DNA from: Rhodoferax sp. | GTDB taxonomy: Bacteria > Pseudomonadota > Gammaproteobacteria > Burkholderiales > Burkholderiaceae_C | Direction of reading: 5' to 3' | Assembly: GCF_028714215.1 (NCBI RefSeq) | Contig: NZ_JAQTMS010000055.1 | Span: forward strand, 1-35,020 | Length of the DNA: 35,020 nucleotides | Part shown: positions 6,906-14,699 of the stretch, piece by piece | Position numbering within the stretch: the stretch's first letter is position 1 | Layout: every line of letters starts with the position of its first letter | The notes under the pieces: model-generated | What the model was told of the DNA's origin: nothing | What the model saw: only the letters and a program-made list of their open reading frames with translations | Databases searched by the model: none | Made by a program: the position numbers and the translations under genes

Positions 6906-7163
6906 TCAGCGGATGTTCTTGGCCGAAAGCAGCACGAGTTTGTCGGCAACAAAGCGCGCCGTCACATTGCTCTGCTCGTCACCCCATTGGCAACTCCTGA
7001 AGCCCAGCGCCTCGTCGCAGGATCGAGGACTGCCCAGGATGGCATTGACCTCGGCGGACGACATTCCTGTCTGCAGTTTTGCATAGTTTTCTGCCGTCAC
7101 CTTGCTGCACCCCGACAGGCCAATCAACAGTGCCACAAGGGCGACGCTTGTTTTCAAGTTCAT
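6906..7163 (-). CDS. Small lipoprotein with a BamE/SmpA-like fold
   Basis: This encodes 85 residues. The ATG at 7163 gives a proper signal sequence, MNLKTSVALVALLIGLSGC, with a lipobox (LSGC, Cys19). The mature part begins SKVTAENYAKLQTGMSSAEV and continues into NAILGSP. The 'KLQTGMS..EV...LG.P' pattern is the helix-turn signature of small lipoproteins related to BamE/SmpA and DUF3862. Two further cysteines (SCDEALGFRSC) could form a disulfide. Members of this superfamily are anchored at the outer membrane and often have structural or assembly roles, but a specific job cannot be read from the sequence. It precedes the oxygenase-like gene on the same strand and is divergent from the DUF3422 gene at 7333. 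Confidence 0.78.
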   Translation of the reverse strand: MNLKTSVALVALLIGLSGCSKVTAENYAKLQTGMSSAEVNAILGSPRSCDEALGFRSCQWGDEQSNVTARFVADKLVLLSAKNIR

Positions 7164-7332
7164 TGTCCAATCATGCCACTTCGCCTTCCACCCCATCGGT
7201 CAGGCCCTGTGCGTGAACTCCATGGTGATTGTGGCTTGATGGCGAATGGCTCTGGGAAGAGTTTCGACACAAAGTTCAGGCCAGCAGCCGCAGCAAACCC
7301 CTTCTGCGGCACAATTCCTGCAAGGAGCACTT

Positions 7333-8625
7333 ATGCAACTCAAGCACCACCTGCAACAGCACGCGCAACGCGCCGCCCTGCACAACGAAGTCCACGCCCG
7401 GCCGCCGCAGGCGCTGGTGGCGCCGCTGGCGATCTCCAGCGTGGTCATGGTCTGTGACGCGGCCCAGCGCGAGGCCAGCCGCTTGCATCTGGCGGCCTTG
7501 CTGCGCGACCATCACCTGCCGCTGCCGGACCCGCAGGCCAGCCACCTGCGCATGGATCTGGGGCAGTTTCACATTCGCTGGGAACTGCACACGGAATTTG
7601 TCAGCTGGACCTTCATGTGCCCGCTGGCGACGCAGCGCTTTGGCGAGAGCGAGCCGCCGCGCGCGCTGGACGCGGTGCCGCAGGACTGGCTGGCCGCCTT
7701 GCCGGGCCAATGTCTGTCGAGCCTGCACCTGTGGGCCCTGTCGACCCCGGCGCTGGGTGCCGCCACGCTGATCAAACAGCTGTTGCTGGAAGACACGCTG
7801 GTGGCCTCCAGCGTGGCCGGTGGCGCGGCCGAGGTGTATACCGATTTTGCGCTGCGGGCGGATGGTTTTTCGCGCATGCTGCTGCTGGTCGGCAGCCTGT
7901 CGCAGCGTCGTCTGGGGCGCCTGGTACAACGTTTGCTGGAGATCGAGAGCTACCGCATGGCGGCTTTGCTGGGCTTGCCGGCCGCACGCGAGGCGACCGG
8001 CATCCTGGCCAGTGCCGAAGGCGAACTGGCCGAGCTGGCCAGCGCCATTCGCAGTGCCACGGCACAGGACGAACCGCTGTTGCTGGACCGGCTGACTAAG
8101 CTGGCGGGGCAGGTGGAGAGCCGGCACGCCGCCAGCCATGCGCGATTTTCCGCCAGCGCCGCTTATTTCGAGCTGGTGGACAAGCGCATCAGCGACATTG
8201 ACGAAGCGGTGCTGCCGGGCATGCAGACCATCGGGCAATTCATGGAGCGACGCCTGAGCCCGGCGCGCGCCACCTGCGCCTGGGCCGCCCGGCGCCAGGA
8301 CGCACTGTCGCAACGGGTGTCCCGCATCAGCAACCTGCTGCGCACCCGGGTCGAGATCGAACAGCAGCAGAGCAGCCAGGCGCTGCTGGCGACCATGAAC
8401 AGCCGGCAGGACATGCAGCTCAAGCTGCAGTCCACGGTCGAGGGACTGTCAGTGGCGGCTATCACCTATTACATCGTCGGCTTGATCAGCTATCTGGCCA
8501 AGGCCGCGCACAGCCTGGGCTGGCCCTGGAGCGCCGAGAGCACGGCCGCCGCCGCTATTCCTGTGGTGGCGCTGGCGGTCTGGTGGTCGCTGCGCAGACT
8601 GCATCACCGCGTGTTCAAGGATTAA
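7333..8625 (+). CDS. DUF3422 family membrane-anchored protein
   Basis: This encodes 430 residues. The ATG at 7333 has a good ribosome binding site (AAGGAG, 7322-7327); longer in-frame starts lack one. The N-terminus HNEVHARPPQAL is the hallmark of the DUF3422 family (PF11902), followed by HLRMDLGQFHIRWELHTEF. Long, mostly helical, polar stretches (about 200-350) look like coiled coil. Two hydrophobic helices near the C-terminus (AITYYIVGLISYLAKAAH and AAIPVVALAVWWSL) anchor it in the inner membrane, leaving most of the protein probably cytoplasmic. Length agrees with the family. The function of DUF3422 proteins is not established. The next gene is on the opposite strand and ends 15 bases downstream, so the two converge. 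Confidence 0.88.
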   Translation: MQLKHHLQQHAQRAALHNEVHARPPQALVAPLAISSVVMVCDAAQREASRLHLAALLRDHHLPLPDPQASHLRMDLGQFHIRWELHTEFVSWTFMCPLATQRFGESEPPRALDAVPQDWLAALPGQCLSSLHLWALSTPALGAATLIKQLLLEDTLVASSVAGGAAEVYTDFALRADGFSRMLLLVGSLSQRRLGRLVQRLLEIESYRMAALLGLPAAREATGILASAEGELAELASAIRSATAQDEPLLLDRLTKLAGQVESRHAASHARFSASAAYFELVDKRISDIDEAVLPGMQTIGQFMERRLSPARATCAWAARRQDALSQRVSRISNLLRTRVEIEQQQSSQALLATMNSRQDMQLKLQSTVEGLSVAAITYYIVGLISYLAKAAHSLGWPWSAESTAAAAIPVVALAVWWSLRRLHHRVFKD

Positions 8626-8640
8626 GGCCTCTCCGTCCTG

Positions 8641-9918
8641 TCAAAAACTGGTGGCCAGCATGAACAGCACGGCCAGCGCCATCACCGCCGTTGCGCTCCA
8701 GCCGAAGTAGCGGTGCCGCAGCGAGATGGTGTGCTCGCCCATCAGCCGCCTGGACTGGCCGATCCACATCAAGGCAGCCATGATGGGGACCGAAATAACG
8801 CCGTTCACGATAGCGCTCCAGACCAGCGCCTTGATCGGATCGAGTTCCAGGTCGCCCATCACGGTGCCGATGCCGGTGGCCGCCACGATGATGATGTAAA
8901 AGCCCTTGGCCTCATGAAAACCGTGCGACAGCCCGGCCTTCCAGCCATACAGTTCGCTGACGGCATAAGCGGCCGAGCCAGCCAGCACCGGTACCGCCAG
9001 CAGGCCGGTGCCAATGATGCCCAGCGCAAAGACCGCAAAGGCAAACTCGCCGGCCACCGGGCGCAGCGCTTCGGCCGCTTGGGCCGAGGTCTGGATGTTG
9101 CTGATGCCATGTTCGTTCAGTGTCACCGCGGTGGCAATCACGATGCACAAGGCGATCACATTGGAGAAACTCATGCCGACAAAAGTGTCCTGCTTGATGC
9201 GGAACAAATGCTCCGCCGCATATTCCGGATGCGCACGCAGTTCCTGCGATTGCGGTCGGCGCCGGTTGTCCTCGACCTCCTGCGCCGCCTGCCAGAAAAA
9301 CAGATACGGGCTGATGGTGGTGCCCAGCACCGCCACCACCATGGCGGCGTATTCCTTGAGCGAAACTTCTTTCGGGAAGAAGGACCAGGGCTGCAGCGAT
9401 TCCGAAATCGCCCGACGCCAGGGCACCGAGACCGTCAGAATGACGGCGACGTAGGCAAACAGCGCCAGCGTCAGCCACTTCAGGACACGCACCGTGCGCT
9501 CGTAGGAAAAGAACACCTGGGTGGCGATCGACAGGGCACCGAAGCCCAGCACGTAAAGCGGTAGGGGACCGCCGACCAGCAGCCGCACCGCCTCGCCCAT
9601 GGCGCCAATGTCGGCCGCGATGTTGATGGTGTTGGCCACCACCAGCAGGCCGACCAGACCGGTCGTCAGCCAGCGCGGGAACAGCTTGTTGATGTTGGCC
9701 GCCAGTCCCTCGCCGGTGACCCAGCCGATGCGCGCCGACAGCATCTGGATGCCTATCATCAGGGGCGTCGTCAGCAGCAGGGTCCAGACCAGCGCGAAGC
9801 GGAATTGGGCACCGGCCTGCGAGTAGGTGGCGATGCCGCTGGGGTCGTCGTCGGCGGCCCCCGTGATCAGGCCGGGGCCGAGTCGTTGCACGAATTTTTT
9901 AGCGCTTTGCGTCACCAT
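8641..9918 (-). CDS. Nramp-related divalent cation transporter with altered metal-site motifs (NRMT-like)
   Basis: This encodes 425 residues from the ATG at 9918, which has GGAGA upstream; a TTG nine codons earlier has none. Roughly 11 membrane helices are visible and the overall order is that of the Nramp family (PF01566), which couples metal uptake to protons. Helix 1 reads DDDPSGIATYSQAGA, where canonical Nramps have DPGN. Helix 6 reads LGTTISPYLFFWQ (Gly199 to Tyr205), where canonical Nramps have an Ala..MetProHis motif. The metal-coordinating Asn and Met are thus missing. As I recall, a similar set of changes marks the Nramp-related magnesium transporter (NRMT) branch, so Mg2+ is a reasonable guess over Mn2+ or Fe2+. 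No riboswitch was seen upstream. The Nramp superfamily call is firm; the substrate is inferred. Confidence 0.85.
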   Translation of the reverse strand: MVTQSAKKFVQRLGPGLITGAADDDPSGIATYSQAGAQFRFALVWTLLLTTPLMIGIQMLSARIGWVTGEGLAANINKLFPRWLTTGLVGLLVVANTINIAADIGAMGEAVRLLVGGPLPLYVLGFGALSIATQVFFSYERTVRVLKWLTLALFAYVAVILTVSVPWRRAISESLQPWSFFPKEVSLKEYAAMVVAVLGTTISPYLFFWQAAQEVEDNRRRPQSQELRAHPEYAAEHLFRIKQDTFVGMSFSNVIALCIVIATAVTLNEHGISNIQTSAQAAEALRPVAGEFAFAVFALGIIGTGLLAVPVLAGSAAYAVSELYGWKAGLSHGFHEAKGFYIIIVAATGIGTVMGDLELDPIKALVWSAIVNGVISVPIMAALMWIGQSRRLMGEHTISLRHRYFGWSATAVMALAVLFMLATSF

Positions 9919-10081
9919 GTCTGCATTTCTCCGATGTGTTTGCAATTGCGTTCAAAGAACGAGACCCTGCCGCAGGCGCCAATTCTAAAACCCTGGTTAC
10001 CCCTCCTTTGTTTGCCGATCTGGTGCTGGCGCGACCATCAGGTGGTGGTTCGGTTTCGAAGCTTTGTGCGCCATTCTGACG

Positions 10082-10087
10082 TACAAT
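10082..10087 (+). promoter_or_regulatory. Possible -10 element (TACAAT) for the toxin-antitoxin operon
   Basis: TACAAT lies 23 bases before the antitoxin ATG, with the ribosome binding site AAGGAG (10099-10104) between them. No convincing -35 hexamer sits at the right distance, so the call is tentative. Antitoxins of this family usually bind their own promoter, and an operator would be expected around here. Confidence 0.35.
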
Positions 10088-10110
10088 TGAAAAGTTCCAA
10101 GGAGAGTTGC

Positions 10111-10380
10111 ATGTCGTCTGCCGCCGGTGCCGTTCAGTCCGCCCGTATCAATCTTCGTACCACGCCACAAGCCAAGGCCACCATCGAGCGCGCTGCAACC
10201 ATGATGGGCGCGACCGTTTCCGGCTTCGTGTTGCAAAACGCCTATGAGGCGGCACGCCGCGTCGTTGCCGACGATGATTCCCTCATGTTGTCGCAGCAGG
10301 CTTTTCAATCGTTTGTAGCGGCTTGTGAAAGGCCGTCCAAGCCGACTGCCGCATTGCGTAAACTCATGGCGCGGCGCTAG
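10111..10380 (+). CDS. DUF1778 antitoxin (TacA-like)
   Basis: This encodes 89 residues from an ATG with AAGGAG seven bases upstream. The sequence SARINLRTTPQAKATIERAA is the ribbon-helix-helix start of DUF1778 antitoxins (PF08681). The second half (SLMLSQQAFQSFVAACERPS) is the amphipathic toxin-neutralising tail that wraps the acetyltransferase. Its TAG is followed directly, with no gap, by the ATG of the GNAT toxin, so the two are translationally coupled. In characterised relatives (TacAT, AtaRT, KacAT) the antitoxin both neutralises the toxin and represses the operon together with it. It is divergent from the Nramp-related gene. Confidence 0.9.
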   Translation: MSSAAGAVQSARINLRTTPQAKATIERAATMMGATVSGFVLQNAYEAARRVVADDDSLMLSQQAFQSFVAACERPSKPTAALRKLMARR

Positions 10381-10881
10381 ATGACTGTGCCCATTGAGCG
10401 CCTCGCGGCACATCATGTGCGTGTGGGCTTCGATTGCGGTGAAGGCGCGCTCAATGACTTTCTTCTCAGGCAAGCAGGTCAACTGCAACGGCGTGGCTTT
10501 GGCAAGACTTATGTGGCTTTGGCCGATGATGGAGTGACCATTACCGGCTACGTTTCGGTCAGTGCCGGTCAGGTTGCGAGCATTCAATTGCCCGAAGGCC
10601 TGAAGTTACCGCGCTACCCGGCTCCGATGTTGCGGGTCGGTCGTCTGGCTGTCGATGTGCGCCACCAGGGAGGCGGCATCGGGCAGGACCTGCTGGCCTT
10701 TGCTTTGCAGCTGGCCCTGGAGTTCTCGCAACAAGTCGGCTTGTACGCGGTGCTGGTTGAGGCCAAAAACAACAAGGTCAAAGCGTTTTACACACGACTG
10801 GGCTTCGTCGAAACAGCCGATGATCCTCTGTGCCTGTTCCTGCCGATTGCCACATTAGCGAAAACAAGGGTGAGAACATGA
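10381..10881 (+). CDS. GNAT acetyltransferase toxin (TacT-like)
   Basis: This encodes 166 residues and starts immediately after the antitoxin stop. It has a GNAT fold: the acetyl-CoA pyrophosphate loop is VRHQGGGIGQDLL (pattern Q/RxxGxG/A), preceded by the strand LRVGRLAVD and followed by the typical end FYTRLGFVE. The early FDCGEGALNDFLLRQAGQ and the YVSVSAGQV strand are characteristic of toxin GNATs of the TacT group. These acetylate the amino group of aminoacyl-tRNAs and stop translation. The stop codon overlaps the ATG of the EamA exporter gene (ATGA, 10878-10881). The last residues (ATLAKTRVRT) are basic. The family call is confident; which tRNA it targets is unknown. Confidence 0.9.
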   Translation: MTVPIERLAAHHVRVGFDCGEGALNDFLLRQAGQLQRRGFGKTYVALADDGVTITGYVSVSAGQVASIQLPEGLKLPRYPAPMLRVGRLAVDVRHQGGGIGQDLLAFALQLALEFSQQVGLYAVLVEAKNNKVKAFYTRLGFVETADDPLCLFLPIATLAKTRVRT

Positions 10882-11759
10882 GGTCGCCGGCAGCCACCGG
10901 CCTGCTGCTGGCTACCGTCGGCGCCATCGCCTTCAGCGGCAAGGCGATCATCGTCAAGCTGGCGTACCGGCATGGCGTCGATGCGGTGACGCTGATCATG
11001 TACCGGATGCTGTTTGCCTTGCCCATTTTTGCGCTGATGGCGTGGTGGGCCAGCCGCGGCAAGCCGGCCCTCACGCGGCGCGACTGGCTGGGCATTCTGG
11101 GTCTCGGCTTTAGCGGCTACTACCTGGCCAGCTACCTTGATTTTGCCGGCCTGTCGTTCATCAGCGCCTCGCTAGAGCGGCTGATCCTGTACCTCAATCC
11201 GACGCTGGTGCTGCTGCTGGCCTGGCTGCTGTACCGGCGACGCGTCAAACGCGCTCAGGTCTTGGGCATGTTGATCAGTTATACCGGTGTCATGCTGGTG
11301 TTTGGCCACGAGGTCAAACTGGCAGGCGCTGACGTGGCGCTGGGTGCGCTGCTGGTTTTTCTCAGCGCTTTCAGTTATGCGTACTATTTGATTTTCAGTG
11401 GTGAACTGGTGCAGCGGCTCGGGTCCCTGCGCCTGGTGGGTCTGGCCACCAGTGTCGCCAGCCTGCTGTGTATCGCGCAGTTTGTGCTGCTGCGGCCCTG
11501 GCATGCGGCGCTGGTGGCGCCGCCGGTGATCTGGCTGTCGGTGCTCAACGCCACCTTGTGCACGGCGCTGCCGGTGCTGCTGGTGATGATGGCGATAGAG
11601 CGCATTGGCGCCAGTGTGGTGTCGCAGGTTGGCATGGTCGGTCCGATGTCGACCATTCTGATGGGCGTGTTGATTCTGGGCGAGCCCTTCACCGCCTGGG
11701 TGGCGGCCGGCACCGTGCTGGTGATTGCCGGCATATTTGTTTTTACCCGGCGCGCCTGA
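10878..11759 (+). CDS. EamA/DMT-family transporter
   Basis: This encodes 293 residues with about ten transmembrane helices in two EamA repeats (PF00892). The first ends near LISYTGVMLVFG, and the second near TVLVIAGIFVFTRRA with the typical SVLNATLCTALPVLLVMMAIERIGAS and ILGEPFTAW. The ATG at 10878 overlaps the toxin stop by four bases and has AAGGGTGAG upstream, so its translation should be coupled to the toxin gene. DMT transporters move metabolites such as amino acids, and the direction is usually export. The substrate cannot be told from the sequence. A second, distinct EamA protein is encoded at 13761-14663. Confidence 0.9.
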   Translation: MRSPAATGLLLATVGAIAFSGKAIIVKLAYRHGVDAVTLIMYRMLFALPIFALMAWWASRGKPALTRRDWLGILGLGFSGYYLASYLDFAGLSFISASLERLILYLNPTLVLLLAWLLYRRRVKRAQVLGMLISYTGVMLVFGHEVKLAGADVALGALLVFLSAFSYAYYLIFSGELVQRLGSLRLVGLATSVASLLCIAQFVLLRPWHAALVAPPVIWLSVLNATLCTALPVLLVMMAIERIGASVVSQVGMVGPMSTILMGVLILGEPFTAWVAAGTVLVIAGIFVFTRRA

Positions 11760-11789
11760 TTCGGAGTCCGGTAAAAATTTCATCCGCGG

Positions 11790-11809
11790 TTCGCCACTAT
11801 CATGGCGAA
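11790..11809. promoter_or_regulatory. Inverted repeat upstream of the SDR gene, possible operator
   Basis: TTCGCCA (11790-11796) and TGGCGAA (11803-11809) form a perfect 7-bp inverted repeat with a six-base spacer, 29 bases before the SDR start codon. No T tract follows, so an operator or a leader hairpin is more likely than a terminator for the EamA gene. The regulator is not known. Confidence 0.4.
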
Positions 11810-11838
11810 AGATTGTTGTAACTAACGAGGTAACTGAT

Positions 11839-12627
11839 ATGGATTTTGGAATTGGTGGCAAATGGGCCCTGGTCTGCGGTGCCAGCAAGGGGCTGGGCTT
11901 GGGTTGCGCCCAGGCCCTGGTGCGCGAAGGGGTGAACGTGCTGATTGTCGCCCGCGGGGCCGAGGCCTTGCAGGCGTCGGCGGCAAGATTGAGGACAGAG
12001 GCCGTGGCTGGTTCGACGGTGCAGTCGGTGGCTGCCGATATCACGACGGTGGCGGGCCGCGCGGCGGTGTTTGCCAGCCGGGCCGACTTCGACATCGTGG
12101 TGACCAATGCCGGAGGCCCGCCGCCGGGCGATTTTCGCGACTGGGACCGGGACGCCTGGATCAAGGCGGTGGACGCCAATATGCTGACCCCGATCGAGTT
12201 GATCAAGGCCACGGTGGACGCCATGGCGGCGCGCGGTTTCGGGCGCATCGTCAACATCACTTCCAGCGCCGTGAAGGCGCCGATCGACATCCTGGGCCTG
12301 TCCAACGGCGCGCGCAGCGGCCTGACCGGTTTTGTCGCCGGGACCTCACGCAGCAAACTGGCGGCGCAGGGCGTCACCATCAACAACCTGCTGCCCGGTG
12401 CTTTTGACACCGACCGGCTGAAGGCGGTGATGAGCGGCGCGGCGCAGAAGAGCGGTTTGAACATCGAGGCCGTCACGGAGGCGCGCAAGAAAACCATTCC
12501 GGCGCAACGCTTTGGCCGGCCCGAGGAATTTGGCGCCATCTGCGCCTTTTTGTGCAGCCAGCAGGCCGGCTATATCAACGGCCAGAACGTGCTGGCCGAC
12601 GGTGGTGCCTATCCCGGCGTGTTCTGA
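11839..12627 (+). CDS. SDR-family oxidoreductase lacking the catalytic Tyr and Lys
   Basis: This encodes 262 residues from an ATG with GAGG at 11827-11830. The nucleotide-binding motif is present (CGASKGLGLG), as are the NAG motif (VTNAGGPPPGDF) and the structural NxxTS stretch (RIVNITSSAV). The end, GYINGQNVLADGGAYPGVF, is typical of 3-oxoacyl-ACP-reductase-like SDRs. Where classical enzymes have YxxxK, the sequence reads GLSNGARSGLTGF: position 154 is Leu and 158 is Ala, with Arg next to it. The key proton-relay residues are therefore missing, so activity must use another chemistry or be lost. The rest of the protein is intact and full length, which argues against decay. The Bug receptor gene follows 28 bases later, and the two are probably co-transcribed. 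Confidence 0.88.
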   Translation: MDFGIGGKWALVCGASKGLGLGCAQALVREGVNVLIVARGAEALQASAARLRTEAVAGSTVQSVAADITTVAGRAAVFASRADFDIVVTNAGGPPPGDFRDWDRDAWIKAVDANMLTPIELIKATVDAMAARGFGRIVNITSSAVKAPIDILGLSNGARSGLTGFVAGTSRSKLAAQGVTINNLLPGAFDTDRLKAVMSGAAQKSGLNIEAVTEARKKTIPAQRFGRPEEFGAICAFLCSQQAGYINGQNVLADGGAYPGVF

Positions 12628-12655
12628 GCCGGGAATTACTTTCTACTTCAATCAA

Positions 12656-13654
12656 ATGGAATCCAAAATGTTCAGGTCAACTTTGCCGCGCCTGTCGCGC
12701 CGGCTTACTCTTGCGCTGGCGTTCAGCGCGTTCTTGCTGGGCGGCTTGGCACAAGCCCAGACCGGCACCATCAAACTGCTGGTCGGCTTTCCGCCGGGCG
12801 GCGGCACCGATGCCATCGCGCGCACCCTGGCCGACAAGCTGAAGGAGCAGTTGGGGACTACCGTGATCGTCGAGAACCGCGCCGGCGCCGGTGGCCAGAT
12901 CGCGGCGCAAGTGTTGAAAGCGGCGCCGGCCGACGGCAGCACCTTCTTCCTGACGCATGACCACACGATTTCGATTTTGCCGCTGGTGGTGAAAAACCCC
13001 GGCTTCGATCCGGCGCGCGATTTTGTCGCGGTGGCCGGCTTTGCCACCTTCGTCAACGCGTTGGCGGTGTCGGGCGGCACACCGGCCAGGTCGATGAGCG
13101 AATATGTCTCCTGGGTCCGCAGCCAGGGAGGCGGCAAGGGCACGGTAGGGGTGCCGGCGCCGGCGTCGGTGCCGGAGTTTCTGGTCAAGCTGATTGGCCA
13201 GAAATACGCCCTCGATTTGCAAGCCGCGCCGTACCGTGGCAGTGCACCGATGATGGCCGACATGCTGGGCAACCAGATCAACGCCGGGGTCGCCTCGATC
13301 CCCGATTTCATCGAGAACCACAAGGCCGGCAAGGTTCGCATCGTGGCCGTGCTGGGGGGCGCTCGGCAAGCCGCGGTGCCCGATGTGCCGACCTTTGCCG
13401 AGCTTGGACTGGCCGGTTTCGAGGACGTTCCCTACTACGGCATTTTTGCGCCCGCCGGTACGCCCAAGGCCGTCATTGACCGTTTTTCCGAAGCGGTGGC
13501 CAAGGTGATTGCGCTGCCGGATGTGCGCGAGCGCCTGACGACGATGGGCTTGACGGTGGGCTATATGTCGCCGCAGCAACTGGCCAGCCGGGAACATGCT
13601 TATGCCCAGACCTGGGCCCGCATCATCAAGGCCAGCGGCTTCCAGGCGCAGTGA
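12656..13654 (+). CDS. Bug-family (TctC) periplasmic tripartite tricarboxylate receptor
   Basis: This encodes 332 residues if started at 12656; an ATG four codons later (12668) is equally possible, and neither has a strong ribosome binding site. A signal peptide is clear (LTLALAFSAFLLGGLAQAQ). The mature protein shows the Bug signatures (PF03401) in order: IKLLVGFPPGGGTDAIAR, then VIVENRAGAGGQIAAQ, then PYRGSAPMMADMLGNQINAG, and YYGIFAPAGTPKAVIDRFSEA near the end. These proteins bind carboxylates such as citrate, or other small organic molecules, in the periplasm. The Bug family is greatly expanded in Burkholderiales, and most members are orphans without a permease next door, as here. Coupling to the SDR suggests a role in catabolism of an unknown compound. 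Confidence 0.93.
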   Translation: MESKMFRSTLPRLSRRLTLALAFSAFLLGGLAQAQTGTIKLLVGFPPGGGTDAIARTLADKLKEQLGTTVIVENRAGAGGQIAAQVLKAAPADGSTFFLTHDHTISILPLVVKNPGFDPARDFVAVAGFATFVNALAVSGGTPARSMSEYVSWVRSQGGGKGTVGVPAPASVPEFLVKLIGQKYALDLQAAPYRGSAPMMADMLGNQINAGVASIPDFIENHKAGKVRIVAVLGGARQAAVPDVPTFAELGLAGFEDVPYYGIFAPAGTPKAVIDRFSEAVAKVIALPDVRERLTTMGLTVGYMSPQQLASREHAYAQTWARIIKASGFQAQ

Positions 13655-13680
13655 CAAGGTCCGCCTGCGTGGCCGGCCGC

Positions 13681-13754
13681 CGCGCCGGGCCGCCCCAAGC
13701 AAGGCCAGCCCCCTCGGGGGGCAGCGCAGTACACGCAGTGACAAGCGTGGGGGC
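13681..13754. repeat. Comamonad-type intergenic repeat with a GC-rich hairpin
   Basis: The stretch contains CCGGGCCGCCCCAAGCAAGG, then a GCCCCC...GGGGGC hairpin (13708-13722), then ACACGCAGTGACAAGCGTGG. I recall close variants of this sequence between many genes in Acidovorax, Polaromonas and related genomes. Here it fills the gap between two converging genes and may act as a bidirectional terminator. The family association is from memory. Confidence 0.65.
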
Positions 13755-13760
13755 CTGGCT

Positions 13761-14663
13761 TCAGCGCCGCGAGGACACCACGATGCCGCCCATGATCAGA
13801 AGGAACGCCAGCAGGTGATAGAACTGCGGAACCTGGCCCAGGAAAGCGCTTGACAGCAGGGCGGTGAAGAGCGGCGTCAGGTTGGCGAAGAAACCGGCCG
13901 CCGCCGGCCCAGCCCACGCCACGCCGGCACCCCAGGCGCGAAAGGCAATCAGTCCCGGGCCGACGGCGACGAACAGCAGCGCTGCCGCCATCGGCCAGCC
14001 CCACTGCACATGGCCCTTGCCGAGGGCCCATTCACCGCCCGCAAACAGCCCCGACCAAAACAGGCCGAAAGTCACTTGGGCAAGCAAGAAAGCCGACCAG
14101 TCGGAACGGATGGCCGGCGGTTCCGTGGTCGGGTGCGCCAGCATCCAGCTGTAATAAGCCCAGGCCGCGGCGGCCATCAGCATGTACAGGTCGCCGGCCA
14201 CCGGCCGCAGCTGGGCCAGCAGTTCGAGTTGACCGCGGCACATCACCAGCAGCACCCCGCTGATCGACAGCAGCGCGCCCAGCAACTGGCGCGGCGACAC
14301 CGGGACGCGAAAGAACAGGCGTCCGATCAGCAGCATCCAGACCGGTGTGCTGGAGCCCACCAGGGTGACGTTCAGGGGCGTCGAGGTGTCGAGCGCCAGG
14401 TACAGCAAGGCGTTGTAGCTGCCGACGCTGAGCAGGCCCAGCAGTGAAAAGCGGCGCCAGGCCGACCTTGGCAGATGGCCGGGGCGCAGCACCGCGCCGG
14501 CCAGCGGCAGCAGCAGGATGAACGCGATGCTCCAGCGCAGGAAGTTCAGGGTCAGCGGCGACACCAGGGGGCTGAGCAGGCGGCCCAGTACCGCGTTGCC
14601 GGCCCACAGCAGGGGCGGCAGGGTCAGCAGCAGGGCTGCGCCAGGGCTTAGTTTGGGGTGCAT
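13761..14663 (-). CDS. EamA/DMT-family transporter
   Basis: This encodes 300 residues from the ATG at 14663; a GTG nine codons upstream (14690) is possible. About ten transmembrane helices form two EamA repeats (PF00892): the first contains LLWAGNAVLGRLLSPLVSP and ALLYLALDTSTPLNVTLV, and the second AYYSWMLAHP, GPGLIAFRAWGAGVAWAG and FFANLTPLFTALLSSAFLG. It closes with HLLAFLLIMGGIVVSSRR. The family exports or imports small metabolites; the substrate is unknown. The gene starts 36 bases after the stop of the GGDEF-EAL gene on the same strand and may be the last gene of that operon. It converges with the Bug gene across the intergenic repeat. Confidence 0.9.
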   Translation of the reverse strand: MHPKLSPGAALLLTLPPLLWAGNAVLGRLLSPLVSPLTLNFLRWSIAFILLLPLAGAVLRPGHLPRSAWRRFSLLGLLSVGSYNALLYLALDTSTPLNVTLVGSSTPVWMLLIGRLFFRVPVSPRQLLGALLSISGVLLVMCRGQLELLAQLRPVAGDLYMLMAAAAWAYYSWMLAHPTTEPPAIRSDWSAFLLAQVTFGLFWSGLFAGGEWALGKGHVQWGWPMAAALLFVAVGPGLIAFRAWGAGVAWAGPAAAGFFANLTPLFTALLSSAFLGQVPQFYHLLAFLLIMGGIVVSSRR

Positions 14664-14699
14664 GGCAGCGACTGTAGCAAGTCGTCGCACCGATTGGCT

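Noticed and set aside
12656..13654. The Bug receptor as the partner of the TctA permease at the window start
   Set aside because: They are more than 12 kb apart with unrelated genes between, and Bug proteins are usually orphans in this group.
13708..13722. GC-rich hairpin as a simple intrinsic terminator
   Set aside because: There is no T tract on either strand, and the surrounding sequence fits a dispersed intergenic repeat better.
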